From Isoetes taiwanensis (taxonomy: Eukaryota; Streptophyta; Lycopodiopsida; Isoetales; Isoetaceae): a stretch of DNA of 64,000 bases. The DNA is taken from assembly GCA_021234155.1 (NCBI GenBank), contig JAJEKV010000060.1, forward strand, positions 4,736,323 to 4,800,322. The letters run 5' to 3'. Below the pieces are notes generated by a model. The model did no database searches and had not been told where the DNA came from. It saw only the letters and a list, made by a program, of their open reading frames with translations. Positions 47,102 through 59,800 of this stretch are shown here, piece by piece. Every line of letters begins with the position of its first letter. Positions within the stretch are counted from its first letter, which is position 1. A program made the translations under genes and the position numbers.

Positions 47102-47349
47102 AGTGGATCAAAAGCGTGCATTTTTTCGCTACATTTTTATGCCACATTTGTAGCGCGGGCTGCTGGTTTAGTGTAATTTAAAGTTACTAAGAGGTGTAGT
47201 TATAATGATGCCAGTTCAAAAGGATTGCCAGCATTCAAATTTATCATGCCACCTCGGCCCAAGAGTAGTTCGATCTTTTCTCCCTCCTCAAACCCCTCCC
47301 TTCTCTTTGCTACCGATTCGAGAAACCGGTGCCACATTGTTAGTACCGG

Positions 47350-47470
47350 ATTTGGACAGCTTAAGCCATACCTATTCTAGAGCCCTCTATGCTTTACATT
47401 CGAATTTAACGCTTTGGCTTCATATAAATCCACGTCTTTTCAATTGCTACTATTATTAGCAATCTTTTAT
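47350..47470. repeat. dispersed repeat, first copy
   Basis: GATTTGGACAGCTTAAGCC, ATACCTAT, CTAGAGCCCT, TATGCTT and ATTATTAGCAA occur in the same order at about 53547-53665. The two copies are direct and diverged. Confidence 0.65.
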
Positions 47471-48222
47471 ACCATCAGCCCCGTAATCGTAGGAATGATA
47501 GAGCATTTTGCGGTTTCAGAGGATTGACTGAGTATTTTTGAGGATTTGGTGACGACATGATGATGAATATTGATATCGAGATGAAGATGTAAGTACCTCC
47601 AAGATCTGATACCACTCATGATCGACAAACCATGCTTCAACTTGCTAGATGTAGGGATGGCCTCGAATCGTGATTGGCCAATCATAAAGCTCCGGATTTA
47701 TACCTGACTCACCGCTTTTAATCAATAAGCCCACCAGAAACGTAAGCAGATGTGTTACGACATTTTAATCCAAGATCGCATATACAGGACTTTACGTATG
47801 GACATGTAAATGTATTACACTTTACATAAGACAGTGTGGAATAGAAAAAGATCCAGAATTACGTAAACAATAATGGTGTAAGCTCATTTTCGCAAAATGG
47901 TTGGAAAGGTAATGGATAAACTAAAGAAATGGGCGTAAGAAGGAAAATATGAGAGCACAGGGCAAAGGTGGTTCAGGACCGGAGCACTCCAACCAGCCAG
48001 ATCATCTGCAAGGATCTCTACGGATATTAATAGAGCGTAACAACTGCGGTGGAAAGAAAATAATCTCACGCTTTGTAGATTTCCTAAAAGCATCTCGATA
48101 CTGCCCGGTGAGAGAAGTCGCTAAAGAGATTGATGGATGCAGGCCCCGAGAGATATGGTAGTAGGATCCATAGCAAGACTATACCACAAGGTGTATGCTA
48201 AACACCGTGAAGGACACCGATA

Positions 48223-48239
48223 ACCCGGTGACACCGGGT
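48223..48239. repeat. 17-bp palindrome ACCCGGTG-A-CACCGGGT
   Basis: A perfect inverted repeat with a one-base centre. Possible protein-binding site or chance. Confidence 0.8.
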
Positions 48240-50205
48240 AAAGGTGGATGCCCGCTATCCCCAACACCGTCGAATATATATAGACGACTACGTGATACGC
48301 TACATAGCTATAAATCGTATGGAGACGAAAGCATGCCCTAACGCCAGAGACACGTATGTTCAATAATGCTATAATGACATCTTAGTATGATGGCACAAAG
48401 AACAGCGAAATGCATAGATCGCCTAAAAATTCTAGAACAATTCTCAGTGAGGATATTGTATCGATAAAGAATCTAGCAAAAACTAAGATAGTCATCTTTG
48501 GACACAAGAAGTATTAATAAACCTTTTAAATATAAAGGTAACGCAGATATGTTCCACGTAATACGATATCTAGGGTATGACACGCATCTACATTGTGGAA
48601 ATGGACCAAAGAGCCAACGCCGTGATTTCAATCAGCTATAGAAGCTACTCAACATGAAAACTTTTGTAAATGTAAGCAGAATAACCGACCGATATCAAAT
48701 GCTATCTATTCGGCGCGAATAGCCACCACCCGCTATAGGGGAGCGTAAGCATGGGGCCGTGCCCAATGAGAGAAACCGGAAAGGTGAAGGAATTCCCCAG
48801 TAAATGGTACGCATAAAGAACGCGAGGGACAAATACACCACTAACAATCATGGTACCTCGAAACAGGTATAAACCAAATGGAAGTGGAGAGCATGGAGAG
48901 AACTATAAGATACCGCCGAGATAACGCGGAGATTGCATATGAAAACTGGCCCGGAAGATTGCAATCATAGAATCAAGAAATCACATAATATCCCTCGAAG
49001 CAAAGGATGGTCTAAGGAGGTAAGCAACATGGACTGCATAAATGGATTGAATCCGAAAGTGACTCCATCAAGAGGGGCAGTTGAATGAGGAGGGCGTGAC
49101 ACAAAGAACAAGAGCATGGTTTATTGCATAATGGACTCCAAGATGACCGGCTCATACTGTGTTTTAATCCGCATTCAACAAATAGGATTAACGATATACA
49201 GGATAACTTTACCGGGAAAACGTATGTGACACGCTTAATGATTTAGGATGGGGAAGCCATGATCCGAGAATAGAAAAGACAGTGGAGAGGGTAGACAAGG
49301 AAGATGATATGCGACCAAGGACTTGAGAATAGAGGGATGAGAATCATGATTAGTGATCGCCCCATTACCTGAGACATCGTGGACGATATAGGAATATAAG
49401 GTGGGAGAACCACCACAAGCCGATGAAGACACATAATCACTAAGGATCTAGCTGCACGCGACCCACGCATCAATGACGCACGCATTACCGCAGAAGTACA
49501 CGTAGAAAGAGGGGCTTCGTAATATGATTACACAAAGGAAAGGATATTTGTAATATGATCCGGCACAAAAACTTAATTCATAGCCTCATTGACAAATTAC
49601 CTTCAAATTAAAAGTCAGATTGATGTAACGACGATCACTCACCTGCCAGCCGAGGTAAAAGTGTAAGTGCCTGGTGATTAAAGGAAAAAGTCACTAAAAG
49701 GCTACATTGTAACAACAGAGCTAGAAGCAGTAGCACCCTTTAGGAGCTCTCGCCCCATGCTACACAAGTCCAGTGGGCCTTATGGCACAAAAGGACACAA
49801 ATGTATCTCTATTCCCATTCTATTCCCATTCTATTTTCGCTTTGAACGACGCTTATAACGATGTGTTTCCTGGCTCCAAACTAACGCGGTCCCTTTTTTA
49901 AGTTAATATTACACATACGCCAAGGTCAGCCAGCTAACATTTCTTTGCTCTACCTCGTGGGCAAAAGGAGGGTTTGCATTAAGTCGAAGCGAACCTCGTA
50001 TGGACCTCGAAATTGAATTAAATGTGTCTAACTTGGAGAACTCCTCTAACCTCCATATTCAAGCATGCAAAAATATATATATTAATGACTAATATAGTTT
50101 TACATACGAAGCCTTGTTACGACGTCCAATGTCTTTATATATTTCAATGGCTTTTAGCTATTATTATTTGTCATCGGATTAGGCCATCATCCAACAACAA
50201 ATTTA

Positions 50206-50206
<1 letters not shown>

Positions 50207-50265
<59 letters not shown>

Positions 50266-50276
50266 AATAATAATAA
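50207..50276. repeat. compound microsatellite (CT)n(CA)n(ATA)n
   Basis: TC repeats (50207-50228) run directly into AC repeats (50228-50263) and then AAT repeats (50263-50276), about 70 bp in all without interruption. Confidence 0.98.
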
Positions 50277-53029
50277 TTCGGTAGAAGAATTTGGGGTTAC
50301 TTAAATCCCTCACTCCTAATAAATGGGCAAGCCCTGATAATAGCTAAGGCAATTCTTTTATGGTTGATCGTGATCCGATTGAGGCCCCGGCTTCTACGAT
50401 TCAAATACTGTCGCCTCGATTCACTCTGACTCGCTTTCACGCTTTAGCGATTTTAAGAACGTTTTGTTAGATTTCATCACCGGGATTTGATATCGTGGGA
50501 TTGGAGGGAGAAAAAAATCCCAATTCCCTCGAGAAATACAACCGGGCATGTTCTTGCCAAGCCATCAATCTATAGCACAACCGAACCCACACATATCACT
50601 GTGATTTTGAGTGCCTTGTTGCTACCGAACTGGTGGAAGTAATCGAAATGGGCTTGAACTGAACGGAAAATAGATTATCCTGTCGCTGTTCGCTTTATCA
50701 CCGGCAGGAGCAACACCTGCTTAATCAATCGCCCCCTAAATTTAATCATCGGGACCTAAAATTGCCGACCTAGCTGAGCTACGAGCAAGAATGGCATCAC
50801 AAAGCAATCCATATAATAGCAATTTCCAACCTGATTCCTTTCCTCATGCACTTCCCTTATTGCAAATATGTGAAAACTAGCTCAATTAGCCATTGCCACA
50901 AAAATCACCATACTAAGATAAGTCTCCTCGGAATAGAATTCTCCCAAGGGCGCTTATATATAAAGATTCCCTTTCTCCTTCGTCTTTTATATAAAGCCAA
51001 GGCCACTCTAACATTTCTCTCACGCTTCTTAGATGCAAAAAGCACCATACGTGAATGTAGATGTTTCAAAGATATATCTTGATGGCAAATATATATGTAC
51101 TTCGCCTCTACCATGGAAAATATATATGATCGGCAGCCTAGTCTCGATATGGGTCAGTGCTCGTGTTTTACAAGTGAGGCAAGCGACAAATTGACAAATT
51201 TGTTCAACTGCGGAATATTTAGATGTTCCATAGATGGGAATGTCATTGCCAAAGCAAACATACCCGAGATTGTAAAGTGAGGAAAGTTAGTTATAGGCAA
51301 TGTACTGTAAGTCTACATTATTGGGAACATTGAAAGGTTGGTTATTGGTTGCATGCTTGTAGACACAAACACTCTATGTGTGTAGTTATTATCACATAAT
51401 ACAATCATAAAGGATACTATTGTTGCATACATTTAAAGCGTAGTTGTATTGTATCTCGTATGGTTAAATTTCTGATATGGACTTATCGATTACCTAATTT
51501 TAGGTTTCTTTAGAACCGAAAAGTGCTTTGTGGATCTTTCAGTAGATCAATCGTCTCCCTTGCCAAGGTCGCCAATTGTAGCATAAATGGGCATTTTGGG
51601 GAGATCCGCAAGCAAAAATGGCTGGGCCAAAAATCTAAGTGGAAGGTGGGGAAAGGGCTGGGCCCAAAAATGGAATAAATTTTAAGGGACGAAGGGCATG
51701 GCTAGTTTTGCTTTCTCGTGACCGCCCATCGCCATACTGATCCATGATCTCGCCTCCCTTCCATGGAGGTCAGCTGAGCTTTTCTTGCCATTCTTTGAAA
51801 AATCTTAACCAGCTTGGTTTCTCGACATTTCATTGCATCATTCATTGAATCTCCCACGTAATCTCTTTTCTCCGGCCGATTCCGGCTTCGAAAGCAATTC
51901 CACCTGGATCTTTGCTTGTTTTCTCTTCCCTTTGGGATCATTGTTGTGCGTATCCTTCATATCAGGAAGATCATCTTGATTCGGGCCAATTTTCTTTCAT
52001 AGATTTGTACTGACATCGATCCCTTGTTGAGTCGCCGCTTCCTTTTGGAAATGAAGGGAGTGGGTTTTGTGTGGAGTTTCTCATTGCGGGTTCTTCTATC
52101 CCCTTTATTTCCTTAAGCCTAAATCTTTTTCATCCATGTCATTGCTCTCGTCATAATTCAAGAGTACATTTCTTTTCTCCGCTAAATCAAGCAGCTTGCA
52201 AAAGCATCAATTCCCTCTCGCGATAGAATGCTTCTTTGCTTTCTGTGGGTTCTGCTCTCCAAAGATCCAAACTCAACGATTTTGTTTATTTGTGGTTAAT
52301 GTTTTATGCATCTCGCAGGCTTTTCCGAAGTTTCTATTATCCAATATCTTCAACTTGTATTGATCATTGGCAGCCAGGCTTGTTTTACTACTGCGGAACC
52401 AATCCGTACCGCCCCAAGAACAGAGCGGATTATTGGCCGAAGTTACTAGAAGCAACCTGGGCAGGCTGGCCGAGATCTTCAGCCAGAAGAAATAATTTCA
52501 GAAGTACAACCTTTCGCTTCTGCTGGAAGCTTGCTTTCAAGTGTGTGGATTTTAATTAGAGCGAGAGCAGTGGATTGTCGAGACTCTAATGTTTAATCTT
52601 TGAATCCTCCAACACCCATCCGCTTTTTAGGGCACAATCGGGTCTTTAATGCCCATTATAAATCGCGGCGCATGTGGCATTATCGTAGTATTATCTCGCA
52701 CTCGAAGCAAAACAGAGTGATTTAGGGCTGTAATTAAAAACACAATTTTCGGGATTAAAACTAGCCCTACCGCTTCAAACCCTCTAATTCCTGTACAGTT
52801 CGGCTATCCTCGCGAAACGAGCTTCGTTGATCTCTACAACTGCTACCGTCTATAGCCCCAATATCCTTATAGCCCTAATCTCTCGCCATGGATCTTGTTA
52901 ATGATTTTCCCTACTATTTCAACGGAATTTCAATCGCAACTGTGACCTGTGAAAAAAGAAGTAACACACGGTCACCAAAAAGATAGAATATAGGAATCGA
53001 CCCAAGGAGAATGGATTATATATTTGTAG
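50277..53029. other. no gene recognised
   Basis: Short overlapping frames on both strands without domains. A frame near 52236-52559 (RRLFRSFYYPISSTCIDHWQ) is not supported by any known motif. Confidence 0.45.
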
Positions 53030-53210
53030 ATTAGCAACTTAGGATTTGTTTCATTACTTATGTATTTTATCTATCCTTCTTTATCTATCCTTACACTCTT
53101 AGATTTCCATCCTTGTTTATCTATCCATTTTAATAAACTGTGACTTTGTGCACCATTGAGCTTCACTTGCATACTTTCATACTAAATCAAGCTTGCTAAT
53201 CACTGGCCAT
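53030..53210. repeat. direct repeat, left copy, flanking the satellite
   Basis: Shares with 53652-53840 the ordered blocks TTAGCAACTTAG, ATTACTTATGTATTTT, TTGTTTATCTATCCA, TTTAATAAA, GCTTCACTTGCATA and AAATCAAGCTTGC. The copies are about 620 bp apart. Confidence 0.8.
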
Positions 53211-53546
53211 GATCAGAGTAAAGGCAAACATATGGCTCACCGTGTCAGTTTTCCTTCTCGCATACAATCTACACAAGGCATGCCTAAATTTACAAATTCA
53301 TGCAAAGTCGCAAGAAGAGCTTCTTTGATTTTGCCATATTCTCTCGCAAGTACGATCACATACAACTTCATATATGGCTGCCTCTTCATAGATTACCGCT
53401 AAGGGTTTCTGGGATTAATAAAATGTGGTTCAACGAATGGCCTCACCTTGAATTTCGAAGTTCGAGATATTCACTTCGCATTAATCATAATGAGTCCATA
53501 TAGGTCGTGACCGCCCACTCCAATTAATTCTCCCATCGCCGCGACC

Positions 53547-53665
53547 TGATTTGGACAGCTAAGCCTATACCTATCTCTAGAGAGCCCTCGCCTCCCCTAT
53601 GCTTCATTTGATCTAATTTCGGGTTTATATCGACGCGCTATCCTTTTTAAGCTAATATTATTAGC
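53547..53665. repeat. dispersed repeat, second copy
   Basis: Counterpart of 47350-47470. It overlaps the start of the next direct repeat. Confidence 0.65.
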
Positions 53666-53840
53666 AACTTAGATTTGTTTCCCATTACTTATGTATTTTT
53701 ATCTATTCTTGTTTATGTATCCACTTTTAGATTTCTCTCCATCCTTGTTTATCTATCCACTTTAATAAAACCGACTTTAGTAACTATCAGCTTCACTTGC
53801 ATAATACTGCAAATCAAGCTTGCCAGCCATTTCAAATGTG
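53652..53840. repeat. direct repeat, right copy, abutting the satellite
   Basis: Counterpart of 53030-53210. It ends where the satellite array begins, so the array may have inserted at or expanded from this repeat. Confidence 0.8.
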
Positions 53841-53851
53841 GGACAAGCTCA

Positions 53852-56800
53852 GTCCATTGGCAGAGTCGATCGCTGACCTCGAGAGGGAGGTCAGCCTGGC
53901 CCCTCAGCCCCTGTGGCCTTGGGAGAGGGAATGAAGTGCTGGAAATCGAGGGGATTTTTTTTGTGGTCTGCCTCAAGGCCAACACCCCAATCCCACCTCA
54001 AGACACGGCAAGGTCCCTACGACCGGCTGGGCGGGAGCCCTCCTCAAACGTGAACCCCGCGGGCTGCCGTGCCTCTAGAAGGCTCTACGCTTTGGGGCCG
54101 AGTCCCCGCCTCGCTGCACTCTGACTTGGCCGAAGCAGCACCGAGAATACGGGATGCAAGGGGAACTCACTGGCGGTGAGTTTGGGCCTTTCCCTCCTCC
54201 CCGCTACAGGGTGCAGAAGTCTGGGGTCAGCTTTTGCAGCTGGGTAAAGATATCTCGTAGAATTCAAGTAACACGTATCAGACATGAAAATAAATCTTTG
54301 CCACCGATCCCTAATTCATCTCCAAAGACACTACCAATTTTCGAGAAGGTCTAGGCTGGGTGGTTAAGATTAGAACTGGCCGGGTACCGCTGTAGCAAAC
54401 CTCCCAGCCGGCACCCTTCCCCAAGTCAAACGAGGCTGACCTTGCGTGGATCCCCTCACGCAGGGGAGAGTCCGGACCCCGTGAGGCTGGATCCAAAGTT
54501 CCCCGGTGGCAGCCCTTCCTCGGGTACCGCCCCCTGGTCGCAGAGATCGACGCTTAATGACCACCCTCCCGGAGTCTTGCCTCCCCTATCCACCGCTGGA
54601 TCCTCCGCCTGGTGGGCCCTCTTCTGAAGGTCCAAAAGATCTGTGACGGCCGAGAACTTTGTCAAAATCAGCGGGCGCCCCTCGATGTTCACTTTGTAGA
54701 AACCGCGACCGCTTTGTCGTTTCCTCGCACTGTGGATGTCTCGAATGGCAAATAGACTTCGCCAAATCGGGTTCCTAATGGCTTAAATTACCCTAGGGAG
54801 CAAGTTAAGCACCTGGGCTTCTGGCTTTGGCGAAGAAGGAACACTCACGCCTCCACGACAAGATCCCGCATGCACATCCTGTAGGCCAATCGGACTACGA
54901 AAGTGTGATGGAAGTGAGCCACTTTGGCTTTGGAGTTCGCGGGTCTTCGCCACGAACTTGGTCCCTGTGGCAATGCGTCGACGCTCTCGAGTCCACCGGG
55001 CAGAGTCGATCAGCGATTCCAGAGAGGGGAGGTCACCGTCCGGCCCCGTAGCCTCGGGAGAGGGAAATTTGGGGCAAAACCGGAGGGGATTTTGTGGGTC
55101 CGCCAACACCCTAACTCCACTTCAAGACACTCGCTAAGGTCCCTACCGACTGACAAGGGAGGGAGTTCAAACGAAAACCCCTGCGGGTTGCCGCTCTAGG
55201 AAGGGTTTACGTTTTGGGGCCGAGTCCCCGTCTCAAGCACTTGGGACCGCCGAAGCAGCAGCCCAAGAATACGGAGCAAGGAACCGACGGATGGAAGTTT
55301 ACCTTCCTCCTCCCGATGTGGCAAGTAGAAGCTCTGGGGCTTTGCAAAGGGCAAGACATTCAGAATTCAAGAATTAATATCAGACGAAAATAACCCCGCT
55401 TTTGCCACCGGATCCCCTAATTCATCTCCAAAGACACCTACCAATTTCTCGGAATTTTCGGAGAAGGTCTGAAGTCAAAGGGTTAGTGATAGGAATCTGC
55501 CGGGGTGTTCTCGCTGTGGCAACCGAGCCGCACCCTTCCCTAAGTCAAACGAGGCTGTGATCTTTGTGGATCCTCACAAGCAGGGAGAGTCCAACCCCGT
55601 GAGGCTGATCCAAAAAGTTCCCGAAGTACTCTTCCCCGGGTAGCCAAGCCTCGGTCGCGACGCACGACCACCCTCCCGAGTCTCTGTGGCTCTCCCCTAT
55701 CTCCACTCGCTGATCCTCCGCTCGTGGGCCCCTCTTCTGAAGGCCTAAAAGATTCCGTGATCGGTCCGAGAACTTGTCAAAATCATGGCCCCGATGCCCG
55801 CCTTTCAGGTAAACCGCGACCGCTTTGTCGCTCGGCACCTGTGGATGCTCCCCGAAGGGCAAATAGACCAGCCAAATCGTCGACGAGGAACACCCTAGGA
55901 GCAAGTTACACCTGGCCGGTTTTGGCGAAGAAGGAAACACTCCACGCCTCCACGACAAGATCCCGCGATGCACATCCCAGCCACCGACCACGAGGTGATG
56001 GGAAGTGAGCCACTTTGGCTCTTCTTGAGTTCTGGTCTGCCACTGAATCCTCGGGTCCCTGTGGCACGTCGACGCTCGAGTCCATTGGCGAGTCCATCGC
56101 GAATTCCGGAGGGAGGTGGTCGGCCCGTCCGGCCCCGTGGCCTCGGGAGAGGAAATTTGGGGCAACGTGAGGGATTTTAGGGTTCAAGGCTCAAGGGCCA
56201 ACACCCTAACCTTAATTTCAAGACACCTGCGTGCTGGTCCCTACCGGACCGACAAGGGAGAGGGTTCAAACGTGAAACCCCGGTGGGCTGCCGCTCTAGA
56301 AGGGTTTACGCTTTGGGGTCGAGTCCCGGGTTCCGGGTTGCACTTCGACTCCTGGGCCGAAGCAGCAAAACGAGAATACGGAGCAAGGGGAACCGACGAG
56401 CGGAGTTTGGGCCTTCCTCCCTCCGATGTGGCAAGTAGAAGCTCCGGGGCTATGTGGGCAAGACATTCGGTGAAATCTCGCGAATTAATGCATTGCACGA
56501 AAATAAATCTCGCTTTTGCTAGCTGGATCCCTTAATTCATCTCCAAAGACACTACCACTTCGAACACCCTTTCGAAGGTCTAGGTCAAAGGTTATTAGAA
56601 CGCTTCGGCAGCCCGCTGTAGCAACCGGAAATGCACTTCCCAAGTCAAACGAGCCGACCTCTGCAGGATCCTCACAAGAGGGGGGAGAGTCCAACCCCGT
56701 GAGGCTGGATCCAAAGTTCCCGAGGCAGCTCTTTCCCTCGGCAGCCGGGCCCCTGGTCGCACGCTTAATGACCAATTCTCCCGAGCCCTGCCTCCTATCC

Positions 56801-59800
56801 TAATTAATCGCTGATCCTCCCGCTCGGCCCTCTTCTGAAGGTCCAAAAGATTCCGTGACGGCCCCGAGAACTTGTCAAACCACGGGGAAGGCCCCGGATG
56901 TCTACTTTGTAGAAACCGCGACTGCTTTTGTCGCTCGCAACTGTGGATGCTCCGAATGGCAATAGACCCCGCCAAATCATCCGAATGGCTTAAAATTACC
57001 CTAGGAGCAAGTTACCTACCGGTTTTGCGAAAGAAGGAAACACTCACGCCCACTCTAATGATATCCCCATGCACATCCTAGGCCAATTGATCACGAAGAT
57101 GGAAGCGAGCTACTTTCATTTGAGTTCGGGTGGTCTTCCGCCACGGGGAATCCTTGGTCCCTGTGTGGCAATTGCCCCATCGCTCTCGAGTCCATTAAGT
57201 GAGTCGATCGCTGACCTGCAGAGGGGAGGTCATCAGTCCGGTCCCGTGGCCTTGGGAGAGGAAATTTGGGGCAAGCAACGAGGATTTTAGGGTCTCATAC
57301 CAAGCGCCAACACCCCAACTCCACTTCTCAAGACACCTACAAGAAGGTCCCTAATCTCAAGGGCCTCCCAAACGAAACCCCGCGGGCTGCCGTGCCTAGA
57401 AGGGCTTGACGCTTTGGGGCCGGTGTCCCTGGGTCCGTTGTACCTGACCCGGCCGAAGCCTGTTCTTCCAAGCAATACGGAGTAAGGGAATCGGACGGAG
57501 CGGAAGCTGGCCTTTCCCTCCTCCGCCATGTGGCAGAAGTCGGGGGCGGCAGTTGGTAAGACATTCGTGAATCTCGCAGTAATTAATGTAATGCGACGCA
57601 AAACAACTTTTGCCACCGGATCCCTAATTCATCTCCAAAGACACCTACCACCTCGGTGAAGGTCTAGGTCAAAGGGTTAGATAGAACGGCTCGGCACTCG
57701 CTGCAGATTCCAGCCGCACCCTTCCCCAAGCCAACGAGGCCAGATCTGCGGTGGATCCCGCCGGCGAGGGAGAGTCCGGACCCCGTGAGGCTGGATCCAA
57801 AGTTCCCGAGGCGTTCTTCCGCATTCCCTATCGCATCGCTTAATGACCACCCTCCCGAGTCTTGCTCCTATCCGACCGCTGATCCTCCGGCTCGGGCTGG
57901 CCCTCTTCGAACCAAAGATTCCGGTGACGGCCCCGAGAACTTGTCAAACCACGGGCTTTTCCTGATGCCGAAACCGGCAAGTGAGACCGCCTTTGTCACC
58001 GCACTGTGGATGCCCTAATGCAAATAGACTTAACGTTCCAATGGCTAAATTCAATTTGTATGTTACACTCCATCGCTCATGGAAGAGCTGTTCATCGACT
58101 CACGCCTCCACGACAAGATTCCCCATGCAATATCCTAAAGCCACCGGACTACTTGCGATGGAAGGAGCTACTTTGGCTTCAGTTCGGGTGGTCTTCTGGC
58201 CACTAACTTGGTCCCTGTGGCAATGTCGACGCTCCGAGTCCATTGGCGAGTCGATCACGCGATTCCAGAGGGAGGTCACCGGTCCCTGTAATTGGGAGAG
58301 GAAATTTGGGGCAAGCAAAACCGAGGGATTTTAGGGTCCGCCACCGGAAGGGCCAACACCCCACCTTAATTTCAAGACACCCGGGCCGCTAGCGTCCCTA
58401 CTATCCGGATACAATAAGGAGAGTGGCCTCCAAACGTAAACCTGCGGGCCGCTGTGCCCTGAAGGGTTTACGCTTTGGGGTCGAGTCCGGTCTCAAGGTA
58501 ATTTGGGACTCGGCCGGTAGCGCTGTTTCAAGAATACTATAAGGGGAACTCGGACGGAGCGGAGTTTGGGCCTTTCCTCCGATAGAAGCTCCGGGGCTTT
58601 GCAGCTGGCAAGACATTCGTGAATCTTCGCAATTAATGCATTGCACCTAAAATAAATCTGGGCTTTTCACCGATCCCTAATTCATCTCCAAAGACACCTT
58701 ACCTAATTCTTCGAATTTCTGAGAAGGTCTAGGTCAAAGGGTTAGCATTAGAACGGCCGGCAGCCCTCCGCTGTGGCAACCGAAGCCGCACCCTTCCCTA
58801 AGTCAAACGAGGCCAGACCTTTGCAGATCCCCTCACAAGAGGGGAGAGTCCGACCCTGTGAGGCTGATCCAAAAGTTCCCCGAGGTTTCTTCCCGCTACT
58901 GGCCTGGTCGACGCTTAATGACCACCTCGGAGTCTTGCCCCTATCCGACCGTTGATCCTCCTCGCTCGTGGCCCTTCTGAAGGTCCAAAAGATTCCGATC
59001 GGTCCCGAAATCATTAAACCACGGCCCCGATGTCTACCAGAGAAACCGTGACTGCTTTGTCGTCGGCACCGGATGCTCCTGAATGGCAAATAGATCTCGC
59101 CAAATCGTCGGAATGGTGGCTTAAAATTCTCAATTCTTAGGGAGCAAGTTACACCTACCGGTTTTGGCGAAGAAGGAAACACTCATCTACCTACGATCCC
59201 CGCATGCACATCCTAGGCCAATCGGACTAATGAGTGTGATGGAAGTGAGCTACTTTACCTTCTTTGGAGTTCGGGTGGTCTTCCTCGCCACTAACTTGGT
59301 CCCTGCGCAAATCGTCGACGCCTGGTCCATTGGCGTAGCCGGACGCACCCGAGAGGGAGGTTCAACCTGGCCTCGTATCTGGGAGAGAAATCAGCAGCAC
59401 CGGAGGGATTTTAGGTTCATACCGGGCCAACACCCTAACTCCACTTCAAGACACGGGCGTTGGTCCCTACTGGACCGGCTGCGAGAGCCCAAACGTGAAA
59501 CCCCGGTGGGTTGCCGCCCAGAAGGGTTTACGCTTTGGGGGCCGAGTCCCGGCCCTGCACTTGACCGCCTGCATGTTAAACCGGTGAATACGGCAAGTGG
59601 AACCGACGGAAATGGAGTTTGGGCCTTCCTCCTCCGATGGCAAGTAGGAAGTCTAAAATGGTGCTGGCAAGACATTCAGAATTCGCAATTAATGCATTGT
59701 ACCTAAAATAAATTCCCGCTTTTGGTTAGCTGATCCCTAATTCATCTCCGCCACACCTACCTAATTCTAATTTTCGAGAAGGTTCAGGGTCAAAGGGTTA

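Larger units (their letters stand above)
47102..50206. other. no gene recognised
   Basis: Purine-rich, domain-free sequence. It contains the dispersed repeat copy at about 47350-47470 and a 17-bp palindrome at 48223-48239. Confidence 0.45.
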
